The notes under the pieces were generated by a model that searched no databases, had not been told where the DNA came from, and saw only the letters and a program-made list of their open reading frames with translations. Below, in pieces: positions 15,601-22,397 of a stretch of 23,839 nucleotides of DNA (position 1 is the stretch's first letter; every line of letters starts with the position of its first letter). The stretch is from a virus, in the IMG/VR virus record IMGVR_UViG_3300042463_000316, positions 1-23,839 of that record, one strand, 5' to 3'. Position numbers and translations under genes: made by a program.

Positions 15601-15795
15601 TTACTTATTTTTTCTAGTTTTTCTTTTTGGTTTAGCTTCTTGTTGTAATCTGTCTTTTTCCGCAAGATGCCTTTGAATAAATATCCATGCAACATATCCT
15701 AAAGCTAAAACAATTAACCCTATTGGACCATAGTTACTTAGCTCTGCAAATACTCCAAAATTTGGAGCACTTGTATTTATTGCTGTAGTATCCAT
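15601..15795 (-). CDS. Small single-span membrane protein, holin-like paralogue B
   Basis: The product is 64 aa, with a polar N-terminal arm (MDTTAINTSAPNFGVFAELS), one span at about residues 22-40 (YGPIGLIVLALGYVAWIFI) and a short, very basic C-terminus (EAKPKRKTRKNK). It shares the span sequence with the following 81-aa protein but lacks that protein's acidic coiled-coil tail, so the pair looks like a tandem duplication that diverged in the soluble part. A holin/antiholin pair made from duplicated genes is one reading; hetero-oligomeric holin subunits is another. The gene begins 2 nt after the stop of the 85-aa gene. Confidence 0.75.
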   Translation of the reverse strand: MDTTAINTSAPNFGVFAELSNYGPIGLIVLALGYVAWIFIQRHLAEKDRLQQEAKPKRKTRKNK

Positions 15796-15797
15796 AA

Positions 15798-16055
15798 TTA
15801 TTTTAATATTAACTGTTTAACAGCATCAGATAGTTCACTGACACTTCTTGCTAAACTTTTAATTTCTAATTGAGTTTGTTCTTGTATTGCTTGATACTTA
15901 AGCCTGTTTTCTTGTTCTACTAATTCTATCTTACCTTTAAGCTTTCCTTGCTCTTCAGTGTTTTTTCTCACATCGTTATGGACTATTTTTAAAAAATATC
16001 CAATAATTATAGTAGCAGTACCTAAAATAAAGGTAGTTATCTCAGCAGGGTTCAT
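15798..16055 (-). CDS. Small membrane protein with cytoplasmic or periplasmic coiled coil
   Basis: The product is 85 aa: an N-terminal span at residues about 5-25 (EITTFILGTATIIIGYFLK), then a long coiled coil to the end (EEQGKLKGKIELVEQENRL, EIKSLARSVSELSDAVKQL). It resembles small phage proteins often listed as putative holins or as membrane-anchored assembly factors. Its ATG overlaps the TGA of the spanin-like gene (ATGA), and three more membrane proteins follow directly, so it is part of the lysis/envelope cassette. No catalytic motif. Function not established. Confidence 0.75.
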   Translation of the reverse strand: MNPAEITTFILGTATIIIGYFLKIVHNDVRKNTEEQGKLKGKIELVEQENRLKYQAIQEQTQLEIKSLARSVSELSDAVKQLILK

Positions 16056-16567
16056 CTTTTAAATTGTTTAATGGTAAGGAATGTAAATACTAGGCTTATT
16101 GCTATAAAAAACCAAAGCCAAGGGAATTTTTTATTTTCTTGGCGCAATTTAGTTTTTTCAACTTTTTTATTTTGTTTATGTTGTTTTGTAGCAAATCGTT
16201 GGTTTACTTTATTTTGCTTAGTAGCATATTTTAAAGAATCGCGATACATTCTTGATATAACTTTTAGACTATCTTTAAATCTTTTATTATCAAACTTAGT
16301 TTGCCAACGAGTTTGAATAGTTACCTCTGGACAATTACAAGGAGTAGTAGTAGTAATATAGATAATCGAATCTTTTCCGTTTATCCCCTTAATTTTTAAC
16401 GTATCTGTTTTTGAAACATAAACAGTATCGCAAGTTATTTTACCGCCTTTATCTTTAAATTTATTAAAATGGTATTCAGGAGAACATGATGTTAAATAGA
16501 ACATTAAAAATCCTGAGAAAATTAACGTAATAAAAAGAATTAAAATATGACGTATATCAATGTTCAT
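16052..16567 (-). CDS. Unimolecular-spanin-like lipoprotein
   Basis: The product is 171 aa. The N-terminus is a lipoprotein signal: hydrophobic residues 8-25 followed by the lipobox LTSC, with Cys28 as the lipidation site. Residues 148-171 (FPWLWFFIAISLVFTFLTI plus KQFKR) form a C-terminal membrane span. In between is a periplasmic stretch with TPCNCP and a basic helical region (about 95-145, KRFKDSLKVISRMYRDSLK). An N-terminal outer-membrane lipid anchor plus a C-terminal inner-membrane span is the defining plan of u-spanins such as phage T1 gp11, which fuse the two membranes in the last step of lysis. It heads the cassette of holin-like and endolysin genes, after a 75-nt gap with a promoter-like box. 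The name rests on architecture, not on similarity to T1. Confidence 0.75.
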   Translation of the reverse strand: MNIDIRHILILFITLIFSGFLMFYLTSCSPEYHFNKFKDKGGKITCDTVYVSKTDTLKIKGINGKDSIIYITTTTPCNCPEVTIQTRWQTKFDNKRFKDSLKVISRMYRDSLKYATKQNKVNQRFATKQHKQNKKVEKTKLRQENKKFPWLWFFIAISLVFTFLTIKQFKR

Positions 16568-16572
16568 AAAAG

Positions 16573-16580
16573 CAAAAATA
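16573..16580 (-). promoter_or_regulatory. TAnnTTTG box at the head of the lysis cassette
   Basis: The minus strand reads TATTTTTG, CTTTT and then the ATG of the spanin-like gene. It matches the Bacteroidota -7 element and lies in the largest intergenic gap of the window (16568-16642, 75 nt), which otherwise holds only very AT-rich sequence. The -33 region is T-rich but has no clean TTTG. As at 13092, the short distance to ATG would make the transcript nearly leaderless. Confidence 0.35.
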
Positions 16581-16642
16581 CAGATAACTACTTATATAGA
16601 TAAAAATTTTTTTTATATTTTACGTTTATTATAGAAAATTTA

Positions 16643-17521
16643 TTATACAGGAAATCTATAACTATCTACATGGTTATATATCAAATCTGCTTTACGGTTA
16701 CGGAGTGCTTTTATTTTAAGGATTCGTCCGCCTATTGGTTTAACGGGTGCGCCTCTTTCAACGTGCCATCCGTGTGTACCTTCACCGTATTCCTCTTTGT
16801 ACGTTCCTGTGAGCATCAAGTGAATATACCGTTGGTTTAATCTGTAGCCAGTCTTTGCATGGTGGTCTAAAGTCTCTCTTACATCTGTACGTCCTGCGTT
16901 TTCGTGAATGTGACCCATTGTGAATACGTCCATGTTTTCGTACATTTCTAAGGCTCTAGTAAGATTCAATGCTCCTTTGGTAACTACACCACCTCCACCT
17001 GAACCGTGAAAGTGTTTAATTCTTGTTGTAAGTACAGCAGTAGAACCTTTTTGAGATACGTTTTTAACCACTATCCAACCACCGTAACCTGAAGTGTATA
17101 CTTGTGAGTTATTTTTGTAGTTCAATAGATCTACAAATCTTTGTAGAATGTCAGTTTCTTGCCACTTGATTATCGCAGTCTCGTGGTTACCGTAACCGAT
17201 TACTTTAATAATGTCTGCATACGGAGAAAACCATTCAGCAGCAGTTTCTACGATAGAGTCTAAATACCTAGCGTTGTTATGTTCAGGTAGGATGTCAGAC
17301 TTGTTACCTCGCTTATCACCTTTGCCTTGCATTAAACAAAACAAATCCCCATTAATTATAACAGGGATGTCGTTCGCTTTGCAGTAGTCAAGATGTAGAG
17401 TAAGTTGTTCACGGTCACATTTTGGGTTATCCCAGTGTAAGTCGGATAACATTGCTATCTCAACTTCAGGCTTGTCAAATATGATTTCGTGAATGTTTTT
17501 AGAATGTTTTTTAACTTGCAT
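16643..17521 (-). CDS. Calcineurin-like metallophosphoesterase
   Basis: The product is 292 aa with the metal-binding motifs of the metallophosphoesterase superfamily in order: DLH (Asp27, His29), GD (Gly58-Asp59), GNHE (111-114), a lone His pair in KHFHG (170-173) and GHIHE (203-207). The set is complete, so the enzyme should be active on a phosphoester, probably nucleic acid or a nucleotide given the phage setting; the substrate cannot be told. It lacks the extra domains of SbcD/Mre11 nucleases. It lies between the fibre genes and the lysis cassette, an unusual place for a nucleic-acid enzyme. Its base composition looks richer in G and C than its neighbours (about half of one 60-nt stretch near 16741), which may mean separate acquisition. 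It starts 20 nt after the 52-aa gene stop. Confidence 0.9.
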   Translation of the reverse strand: MQVKKHSKNIHEIIFDKPEVEIAMLSDLHWDNPKCDREQLTLHLDYCKANDIPVIINGDLFCLMQGKGDKRGNKSDILPEHNNARYLDSIVETAAEWFSPYADIIKVIGYGNHETAIIKWQETDILQRFVDLLNYKNNSQVYTSGYGGWIVVKNVSQKGSTAVLTTRIKHFHGSGGGGVVTKGALNLTRALEMYENMDVFTMGHIHENAGRTDVRETLDHHAKTGYRLNQRYIHLMLTGTYKEEYGEGTHGWHVERGAPVKPIGGRILKIKALRNRKADLIYNHVDSYRFPV

Positions 17522-17541
17522 TATAAAAGGTTTGTTAGTTA

Positions 17542-17700
17542 TTAATTATTAGGTTTTTCATCAAACCAATACCACCCATCTACTGGGTAATCGTAGCTGT
17601 CTTTATCTTTTGACTTTAACTCATAATCTGATGAGTATACAAAGTTAGGAGCATACATCCATTCTCCTTCTTCGTTCTTTTTGTAAAATCCACATTCCAT
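17542..17700 (-). CDS. 52-aa small protein following the LRR adhesin
   Basis: This short gene starts MECGFYKKNEEGEWMYAPNF and ends YPVDGWYWFDEKPNN. It is rich in Tyr, Trp, Asp and Glu, with a pattern (FYKKNxxGEWMYAPNFVY ... VDGWYWFD) I recall in small phage proteins encoded just after tail-fibre genes. Its ATG is 2 nt after the stop of the 732-aa LRR gene, so it is probably co-translated with it. It may be a fibre cap, chaperone or accessory subunit; the role is inferred from position only. Confidence 0.8.
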   Translation of the reverse strand: MECGFYKKNEEGEWMYAPNFVYSSDYELKSKDKDSYDYPVDGWYWFDEKPNN

Positions 17701-17702
17701 AT

Positions 17703-19901
17703 TTACCCTATTATAGTCCAACCCCTAGATGTTACTATTAATCTATCTGCTGCTGTCAACCCTGCTGCTCCAGTAGCTCCAGTAATATTTATAGTCTTAG
17801 CCGTAACAGTACCTTGTGCTGCCATATCATTAAACAACTGTACTAACTGAGCAGTTGACATATTGGTATAAGAAACATTTATCTGAGGAGATGAGCCTGT
17901 CCATTGTCCTGCTGATGTATTTAATAATCTAACAGATTGAACGTCAGTTTTACCAATTGATAGTGTAGAAGTTGAATTTAAACCAAGCGTTGATAATGGA
18001 GCAGCAAAAGATATAGAAGTTAATCTATTGTTTGTATTAGCATTAGCAGCCGCTAATGGTGTAGCTGTTAAAGAACCTAGCCTGTTAAAGTTGGCTATAG
18101 TAGTTAAATTTTGACAATTTGCAAATATACCAGTCATACCAATTACAGAACTAAGTTGTGCAGCACCTGGGAAAACTACAGTTTTAAGTGAAGTACAGTT
18201 GAAAAAAATATTATTAAAGCTAGTAGCTGCTGTAGAAACAGTATTAGGTAACGTGACTGATTGTATTAGTCTACATCTAAAAAACATACCACCAAAATTT
18301 GTGCAAGCACTCATCGATGTCGGAAGTGTTACTGATGTTAAATCGTCACAGTCTACAAATAAATCACTTACTGTTGTAACAGCATTTAATGTGGAAGGAA
18401 ATGTAACAGTTTTTAAAGTTCTACACACATTAAAAGTGCTACTTAATGCAGTCAAACTTGTCATGCTTGTAGGTAGGTTTATTGCTGTTAAATTTACACA
18501 ACCGTTAAATGCAGAAGCTAAACTAGTTAATGAGTTTTGAGCACCTGGAGTCCAGTTTAATGTTTTTAATGAAACACAATTATTAAAAGTACTAGCTAGA
18601 GTTCCAATAGTTAAAGTAGAAGGTATAGTTGCCTCTTCTAATTTATAGCAGTTAACAAATGCACTACCTAAAGAAACTCCTGTAGTTGCTGTTGTAGGAA
18701 GTGTTATTTTTCTTAATGAATAACAATTTTGAAAAATAGTAGCAAATGTAGTACATGATGGTGTAGATGTAGGAAGTATGCAAGATGTTAAAGAAGAACA
18801 TCCAAAAAATGTATTAGAAAAAGTACTTACATTTATATTAGATGGTAATACTATGCTTTTTAATTGAAAACAGTTAAAAAAAGATTGAGTAAAATCATAT
18901 GTACTTGTAGGTGTAGCGGTTGCTGGAAAATATACATTTTGTAAGTTAAAACACTCACTAAATATTGAAGTAAAATTTATAGAGGCTACAGTTGGTAAGC
19001 TATTAAATTTAACCCATTCTAATTGCCAACAACCTGCAAAAGCACTTGAAAAACCAGCAATATTATTAATAGAAGGTAGTGTAATATTTCTTAAATTACG
19101 GCAGTTAAAAAAAGCGGTATTAAAATTTGTACAACTGTTCAATGATGTAGGAAAAGTAACTGTTCTTAAACTAGTACAACCACTAAATGCACTTCCTAAA
19201 CCTGTAATACCAGTTGCATTAGATGGAAGTATAACCTCAAGTAAGTTAACGCAATCTTGAAAGGCACTATTTAAACTTGTTAAACTAGATGCTGATGTAG
19301 GCATTATTATTGTCGTTAACGCATTACATCCATTTACTATATTAGTAAGATTGCCCCAAGATACGGTAGCTGGTAGTTTTATGTACTGAAGTAGGTTAAA
19401 TACACTGACAGAGCCGTTATTTAAAGGAGCTGACCAAAAAGAAGGAAAAGTAGATGGCACTGTACCATTGCCGTAGTATGCCTCTAGTATCCCACATGAT
19501 TGAGCGCTAATTGTAACTCCAGATATAGGTATTGCAGATATTTGGCAACCACTTAAAACGGAAACACCAGTTCCTGTAAAATAAACTCTAATCTTAAACG
19601 TAGTATATCCTAAAGAACAAGGAGTACCTGTCCCTGGAGTATATGTTTTTGTAGATACAGTGAAACCTGTTGTTGTTACTGTTGTAGTTGTTGCATCTCC
19701 CCAATCAATGACTATATTCTGAGTCCCTGATGTTCTAGTAAATGCAGTTGTTATCTGACATGAAGCATCTCCTAAATCACAAATTAAAAACTGAACCTCA
19801 TTGGCAGCATCTGTAATAACTGGCCAATCTACAGGCCTTACCCAATTAGATGGGCCTTCAACTCTACTAAAATAATTCTGTACAGGTAAATTAAATGCCA
19901 T
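17703..19901 (-). CDS. BspA-type leucine-rich-repeat adhesin, likely receptor-binding protein
   Basis: The product is 732 aa. Residues about 20-110 form a PKD-like beta domain with IDWGDATTTT at 65. From about 185 to 601 there are 17 repeats of some 24 residues with the core F-x-x-C-x-x-L-x-x-[VI]-x-[LF]-P, for instance FSGCTSLRTVTFPTSL, FFNCRNLRNITLPS and FNGCVNLTAINLPTSM. This is the BspA/TpLRR type, known from surface proteins of Bacteroides and Treponema that bind host or bacterial surfaces. The C-terminal 130 residues end with LTAADRLIVTSRGWTIIG after a VQLFNDMA helix. No signal peptide, so it is not a bacterial surface protein. Set among fibre genes, it is best read as a virion adhesin (inference). 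It starts 2 nt after the upstream stop. Confidence 0.85.
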   Translation of the reverse strand: MAFNLPVQNYFSRVEGPSNWVRPVDWPVITDAANEVQFLICDLGDASCQITTAFTRTSGTQNIVIDWGDATTTTVTTTGFTVSTKTYTPGTGTPCSLGYTTFKIRVYFTGTGVSVLSGCQISAIPISGVTISAQSCGILEAYYGNGTVPSTFPSFWSAPLNNGSVSVFNLLQYIKLPATVSWGNLTNIVNGCNALTTIIMPTSASSLTSLNSAFQDCVNLLEVILPSNATGITGLGSAFSGCTSLRTVTFPTSLNSCTNFNTAFFNCRNLRNITLPSINNIAGFSSAFAGCWQLEWVKFNSLPTVASINFTSIFSECFNLQNVYFPATATPTSTYDFTQSFFNCFQLKSIVLPSNINVSTFSNTFFGCSSLTSCILPTSTPSCTTFATIFQNCYSLRKITLPTTATTGVSLGSAFVNCYKLEEATIPSTLTIGTLASTFNNCVSLKTLNWTPGAQNSLTSLASAFNGCVNLTAINLPTSMTSLTALSSTFNVCRTLKTVTFPSTLNAVTTVSDLFVDCDDLTSVTLPTSMSACTNFGGMFFRCRLIQSVTLPNTVSTAATSFNNIFFNCTSLKTVVFPGAAQLSSVIGMTGIFANCQNLTTIANFNRLGSLTATPLAAANANTNNRLTSISFAAPLSTLGLNSTSTLSIGKTDVQSVRLLNTSAGQWTGSSPQINVSYTNMSTAQLVQLFNDMAAQGTVTAKTINITGATGAAGLTAADRLIVTSRGWTIIG
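18099..19349 (-). repeat. 17 tandem BspA-type leucine-rich repeats
   Basis: Residues about 185-601 of the LRR protein are 17 units averaging 24-25 residues. Each carries a Cys between two small or polar residues ([NGQSD]-C) and a following Leu-x-x-Ile/Val. Units differ in the surface positions while the hydrophobic core is kept. The nucleotide repeats have diverged and no two units look identical, so this is not a recent expansion. Such arrays often gain or lose whole units, which would change the binding surface. Confidence 0.8.
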
Positions 19902-19903
19902 GA

Positions 19904-20605
19904 TTAAATGGTTGGGAATATAGTTACTTCTCCTAAGATATTACTTTGAGGAGGAAACAATGAAAAGAAAGTACAACTACCTGATGCTACAGTCACTTGA
20001 GTTTGCATACCGCAAGTGGTTACTTCTAAATAGCTTGTGTTATCAGGTGTAAAATCAACCCTTGTATTTGTAGTTATATTGACATTTGAAAATGTATAAG
20101 TATAAAATCCACCAGACAACACCCAGCTTGCAGCAGTTAATGTCTGAGCCGTTAACTTTATAATAGATGAACTACCACCGCCATACTGCGGAATGTTCAA
20201 CGTAGCACCTATTAAAGTAGCTGCGCCACTTGTTCCCGTTGTGGTTAATGTTAAAGTATTAGATATAGTTTGATTAGGATAAGCTCCTGTTATACTAATA
20301 CCTGTTCCTGCTGTTGGATTATATTGTGCAGGAATAGTAGGGAATGTGGCTAAAGAACCGTCTCCTCTTATATATTGAACAGTAGTACCTGTAGGTATTG
20401 GAAAGTATAAAGAGTTATATGTGGGAATACCATTATTCCAAACTACTGATGGATTAGGATATGTTCCTGAAAGATCTCCTCCTGCAGGTCCCGTAGGAGA
20501 TCCTCCGCCTCCTCCACTAATTGTTTTAATTTTACCGTCCTTACTTACAATTGTGATAGAAGACTCTCCAAAAGTATTACCGTCTTTATCTATTTTACTA
20601 ATCAT
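19904..20605 (-). CDS. Short fibre-like protein with collagen-like and GDLSGTYPNP motifs
   Basis: I place the start at 20605 (MISKIDKDGNTFGESS, 233 aa), 4 nt after the upstream stop; the in-frame ATG at 20629 would add eight residues and overlap the 98-aa gene. The protein has a short beta start, a Gly-rich collagen-like hinge (SGGGGGSPTGPAGGDLSGTY, then PNPSV), a YIRGDGSLATFP segment, a Thr/Ser/Gly-rich shaft and a C-terminal beta domain (VDFTPDNTSYLEVTTCG to the end) that resembles fibre-tip domains. The GDLSGTYPNPSV motif is common in adhesins and phage fibres of Bacteroidota. Likely a trimeric receptor-contacting fibre; the target is unknown. Confidence 0.75.
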   Translation of the reverse strand: MISKIDKDGNTFGESSITIVSKDGKIKTISGGGGGSPTGPAGGDLSGTYPNPSVVWNNGIPTYNSLYFPIPTGTTVQYIRGDGSLATFPTIPAQYNPTAGTGISITGAYPNQTISNTLTLTTTGTSGAATLIGATLNIPQYGGGSSSIIKLTAQTLTAASWVLSGGFYTYTFSNVNITTNTRVDFTPDNTSYLEVTTCGMQTQVTVASGSCTFFSLFPPQSNILGEVTIFPTI

Positions 20606-20609
20606 AAGA

Positions 20610-20906
20610 TTACATTTCTGTAAGAACAATTAAATAAGTAGTTCCTGCAACAGAACTAGTTATTATTAATTTATCTTGAGGTTTTAGTGGATATTTTGTA
20701 GTATCAAATACAGTATCTCCAGCATCAAGATCTAATTTACATAAACTAATAGTATTTCTTGCTTCAGAATCGTATCGTTGTATATCAATAGAATATGCAA
20801 TAGAATTATTAAACATTAAAGAATCTGTTTTATAACTCTTATTATTAAAAGCAGAAAATATTGTGTTATTTCCTACCGTTAATATTCCTTGTTTTACAAC
20901 ATTCAT
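20610..20906 (-). CDS. 98-aa beta-rich virion protein
   Basis: The protein starts MNVVKQGILTVGNNTIFSAF and contains LDLDAGDTVFDTTKYPLKPQ and ITSSVAGTTYLIVLTEM. It is beta-rich, without a signal or membrane segment. I recall the LDAGDTVxDTTxYxLxxxD pattern from small virion-associated proteins encoded beside tail-fibre genes of phages. It has the clearest ribosome binding site in the window (AAGGAG, 7 nt before ATG), so it may be needed in high copy, as for a decoration or fibre-shaft protein. It could also be a fibre-base adaptor. Confidence 0.75.
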   Translation of the reverse strand: MNVVKQGILTVGNNTIFSAFNNKSYKTDSLMFNNSIAYSIDIQRYDSEARNTISLCKLDLDAGDTVFDTTKYPLKPQDKLIITSSVAGTTYLIVLTEM

Positions 20907-20913
20907 TATTACT

Positions 20914-20919
20914 CTCCTT
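20914..20919 (-). promoter_or_regulatory. Strong Shine-Dalgarno sequence for the 98-aa gene
   Basis: On the minus strand the 19-nt gap between the 417-aa and 98-aa genes carries AAGGAG, with GAGAG-type context, 7 nt before the ATG at 20906. Most other starts here have only A/T-rich leaders, as is usual in Bacteroidota, so this site stands out and supports this start codon. Confidence 0.65.
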
Positions 20920-20925
20920 TTTTAA

Positions 20926-22179
20926 TTATCTACTTATTTCTTCCCAGTCTATTGATGCAAGAACATTACCTCCACCGCCACCAACATCAGAAGCAACCAC
21001 AATAGTAAGTTCAAATGGTGTTGATGTTAATGCATTTCTTTCAAGCTGTGTTTTAAAAAGTGCTTCTTTAAGAATATCAACTTGAGTTGATCCTTGGTTT
21101 GACACACTAAAAAACCCACTTGCAAGTATTCTACCCCCTGTAAATGAGGATCCAGTTATATTGTAATCAACAGAAGACCCTCCTGGTGCTGGTAACCAAC
21201 TACCTCCTGTAGTAGTTCCTGATGCTACTACCTGCCAATTATAATTACCTGCGCTAGTTGCTATTACAGAAATTGCAGTACATATTATTATACTATCTAA
21301 TCGATTAGGTGATGTTTTAAGACGTAAACTTATTGTAGGATAAAATGTCCCTGCTACTGGTAAGTTTCTTGGAGTTGTTACAGGTATTCCAATAGCTTGT
21401 TGTAACCCGTTAAGTTGATATCCTCCTTCAGATAAAACCGTAGAGCATATCTGTTTCAAAGTACTAGCACCACTTGTATTTCCTGTATTTGTTATCTCAT
21501 ACCTTAGTGGTAATGATGCTGTTGTAATGTATGTACTAGTAATAATGTTAGCGTGATGAAACTTATGGCATACATAGAAGTTTCCGTTTATAACAAATCC
21601 TATTCTAACCGTACCTACGCCTAACCATTCCAAGTCCATAAATAGGATCTGTGCCTTTGTTAGATCCAGTGTAACACCACTAGGACCTGTCCCATTCATT
21701 TTATCTACGTTCCAACTTGCCTGTGCAACTGGAGTATTTATTACTGCTCCTGATACAAAACTTCTTTCAACAAAACTTACAGTACTATTGTTAAGTTCTA
21801 GATAGTATCCGTTATTTGATCCATAGTAACCAACTCTTTGTCTGAGGTTGGTTTTAGCGGAACTCATTACAAATGTTGAAAGTACAAGCAAACTCTTGCC
21901 AGGCTGATACGAGAACACTTTAGTTGTCTCTCTAACAACCTCAGAGCCTGATGCCGCTGTTACAGCTAAATCAACTAGTCCTTGAGCAGAGTTAAATGTA
22001 GCAGTACCACTTGTAGCAGTAGCTGTGGACCACAGTTCGTTATCATCAAATCTATGACTTGAATCAAATAATGTAAAAGGTTCACTTACTCTTAATCTTC
22101 CAAATGCATCTGCAAGCATAGGAAGATTAGTAAGAATATTAGAATTTGATGCTGCTATTGTAGATATGGTTGTACTCAT
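20926..22179 (-). CDS. DAFGRLRVS-type phage structural protein (adsorption region)
   Basis: The product is 417 aa. Near residue 23 it reads LADAFGRLRVSEPFTLFDS, a hallmark I know from virion proteins of many marine phages, including cyanophage and pelagiphage types, usually encoded with tail fibres. The rest is predicted all-beta: a jelly-roll-like region with GYYGSNNGYYLELNNS, MDLEWLGVGTVRIGFVING and YVCHKFHHAN, then a C-terminal half with FELTIVVASDVGGGGG and ending ASIDWEEISR. No signal peptide or membrane span. The ATG overlaps the TGA of the 73-aa gene (ATGA). Role: virion component of the fibre or capsid surface, probable; which one is unknown. Confidence 0.75.
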   Translation of the reverse strand: MSTTISTIAASNSNILTNLPMLADAFGRLRVSEPFTLFDSSHRFDDNELWSTATATSGTATFNSAQGLVDLAVTAASGSEVVRETTKVFSYQPGKSLLVLSTFVMSSAKTNLRQRVGYYGSNNGYYLELNNSTVSFVERSFVSGAVINTPVAQASWNVDKMNGTGPSGVTLDLTKAQILFMDLEWLGVGTVRIGFVINGNFYVCHKFHHANIITSTYITTASLPLRYEITNTGNTSGASTLKQICSTVLSEGGYQLNGLQQAIGIPVTTPRNLPVAGTFYPTISLRLKTSPNRLDSIIICTAISVIATSAGNYNWQVVASGTTTGGSWLPAPGGSSVDYNITGSSFTGGRILASGFFSVSNQGSTQVDILKEALFKTQLERNALTSTPFELTIVVASDVGGGGGNVLASIDWEEISR

Positions 22180-22397
22180 GCTTCAAATGGGTTTGGAGTT
22201 GGCTTTGGCTCGTATGGAATCAAAGGAAGTTCTTTTACCCATAGAAACTCAGGAGTCACACATTGGTCTATTTCTTCTACTGAGATAATCCAATTATCGT
22301 TCAAGTCCTGAATAGGATTGAAATACGAATCCTCGTCATATAACTGACCTAATAATTCGTCTTTTTGTACTTCTGTTAATAGTCCTACTTGTATCAT
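22176..22397 (-). CDS. 73-aa small protein of the fibre region
   Basis: The product starts MIQVGLLTEVQKDELLGQLY and ends PYEPKPTPNPFEA. It is acidic, with a helical start and a WIISVEEIDQC strand/helix in the middle followed by a Pro-rich tail. I recall proteins with LLTxxQKDxLxGxxYxxDSYFNPIQD in fibre regions of phages, without known function. Its ATG overlaps the TGA of the homing endonuclease gene and its own TGA overlaps the next ATG, so the three are tightly coupled. Possibly a fibre assembly helper. Confidence 0.75.
   Translation of the reverse strand: MIQVGLLTEVQKDELLGQLYDEDSYFNPIQDLNDNWIISVEEIDQCVTPEFLWVKELPLIPYEPKPTPNPFEA

Noticed and set aside
16596-16616. ATAAAAA/TTTTTAT hairpin with T run between the phosphoesterase and the spanin-like gene
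   Set aside because: The stem is entirely A-T and the surrounding DNA is very AT-rich, so it is not a convincing intrinsic terminator.
17703-19901. The LRR gene as host chromosomal DNA (prophage border)
   Set aside because: It lacks a signal peptide or sorting domain, is spaced 2 nt from phage fibre genes on both sides and no attachment site or integrase is seen.
20606-20629. Upstream ATG of the short fibre gene at 20629
   Set aside because: It would overlap the preceding gene by 20 nt and add a Cys-containing stretch (MFLQKCNL) without support; the ATG at 20605 follows the stop by 4 nt.
17703-22179. A diversity-generating retroelement acting on the adhesins
   Set aside because: No reverse transcriptase, template repeat or C-type lectin variable domain is visible in the window.
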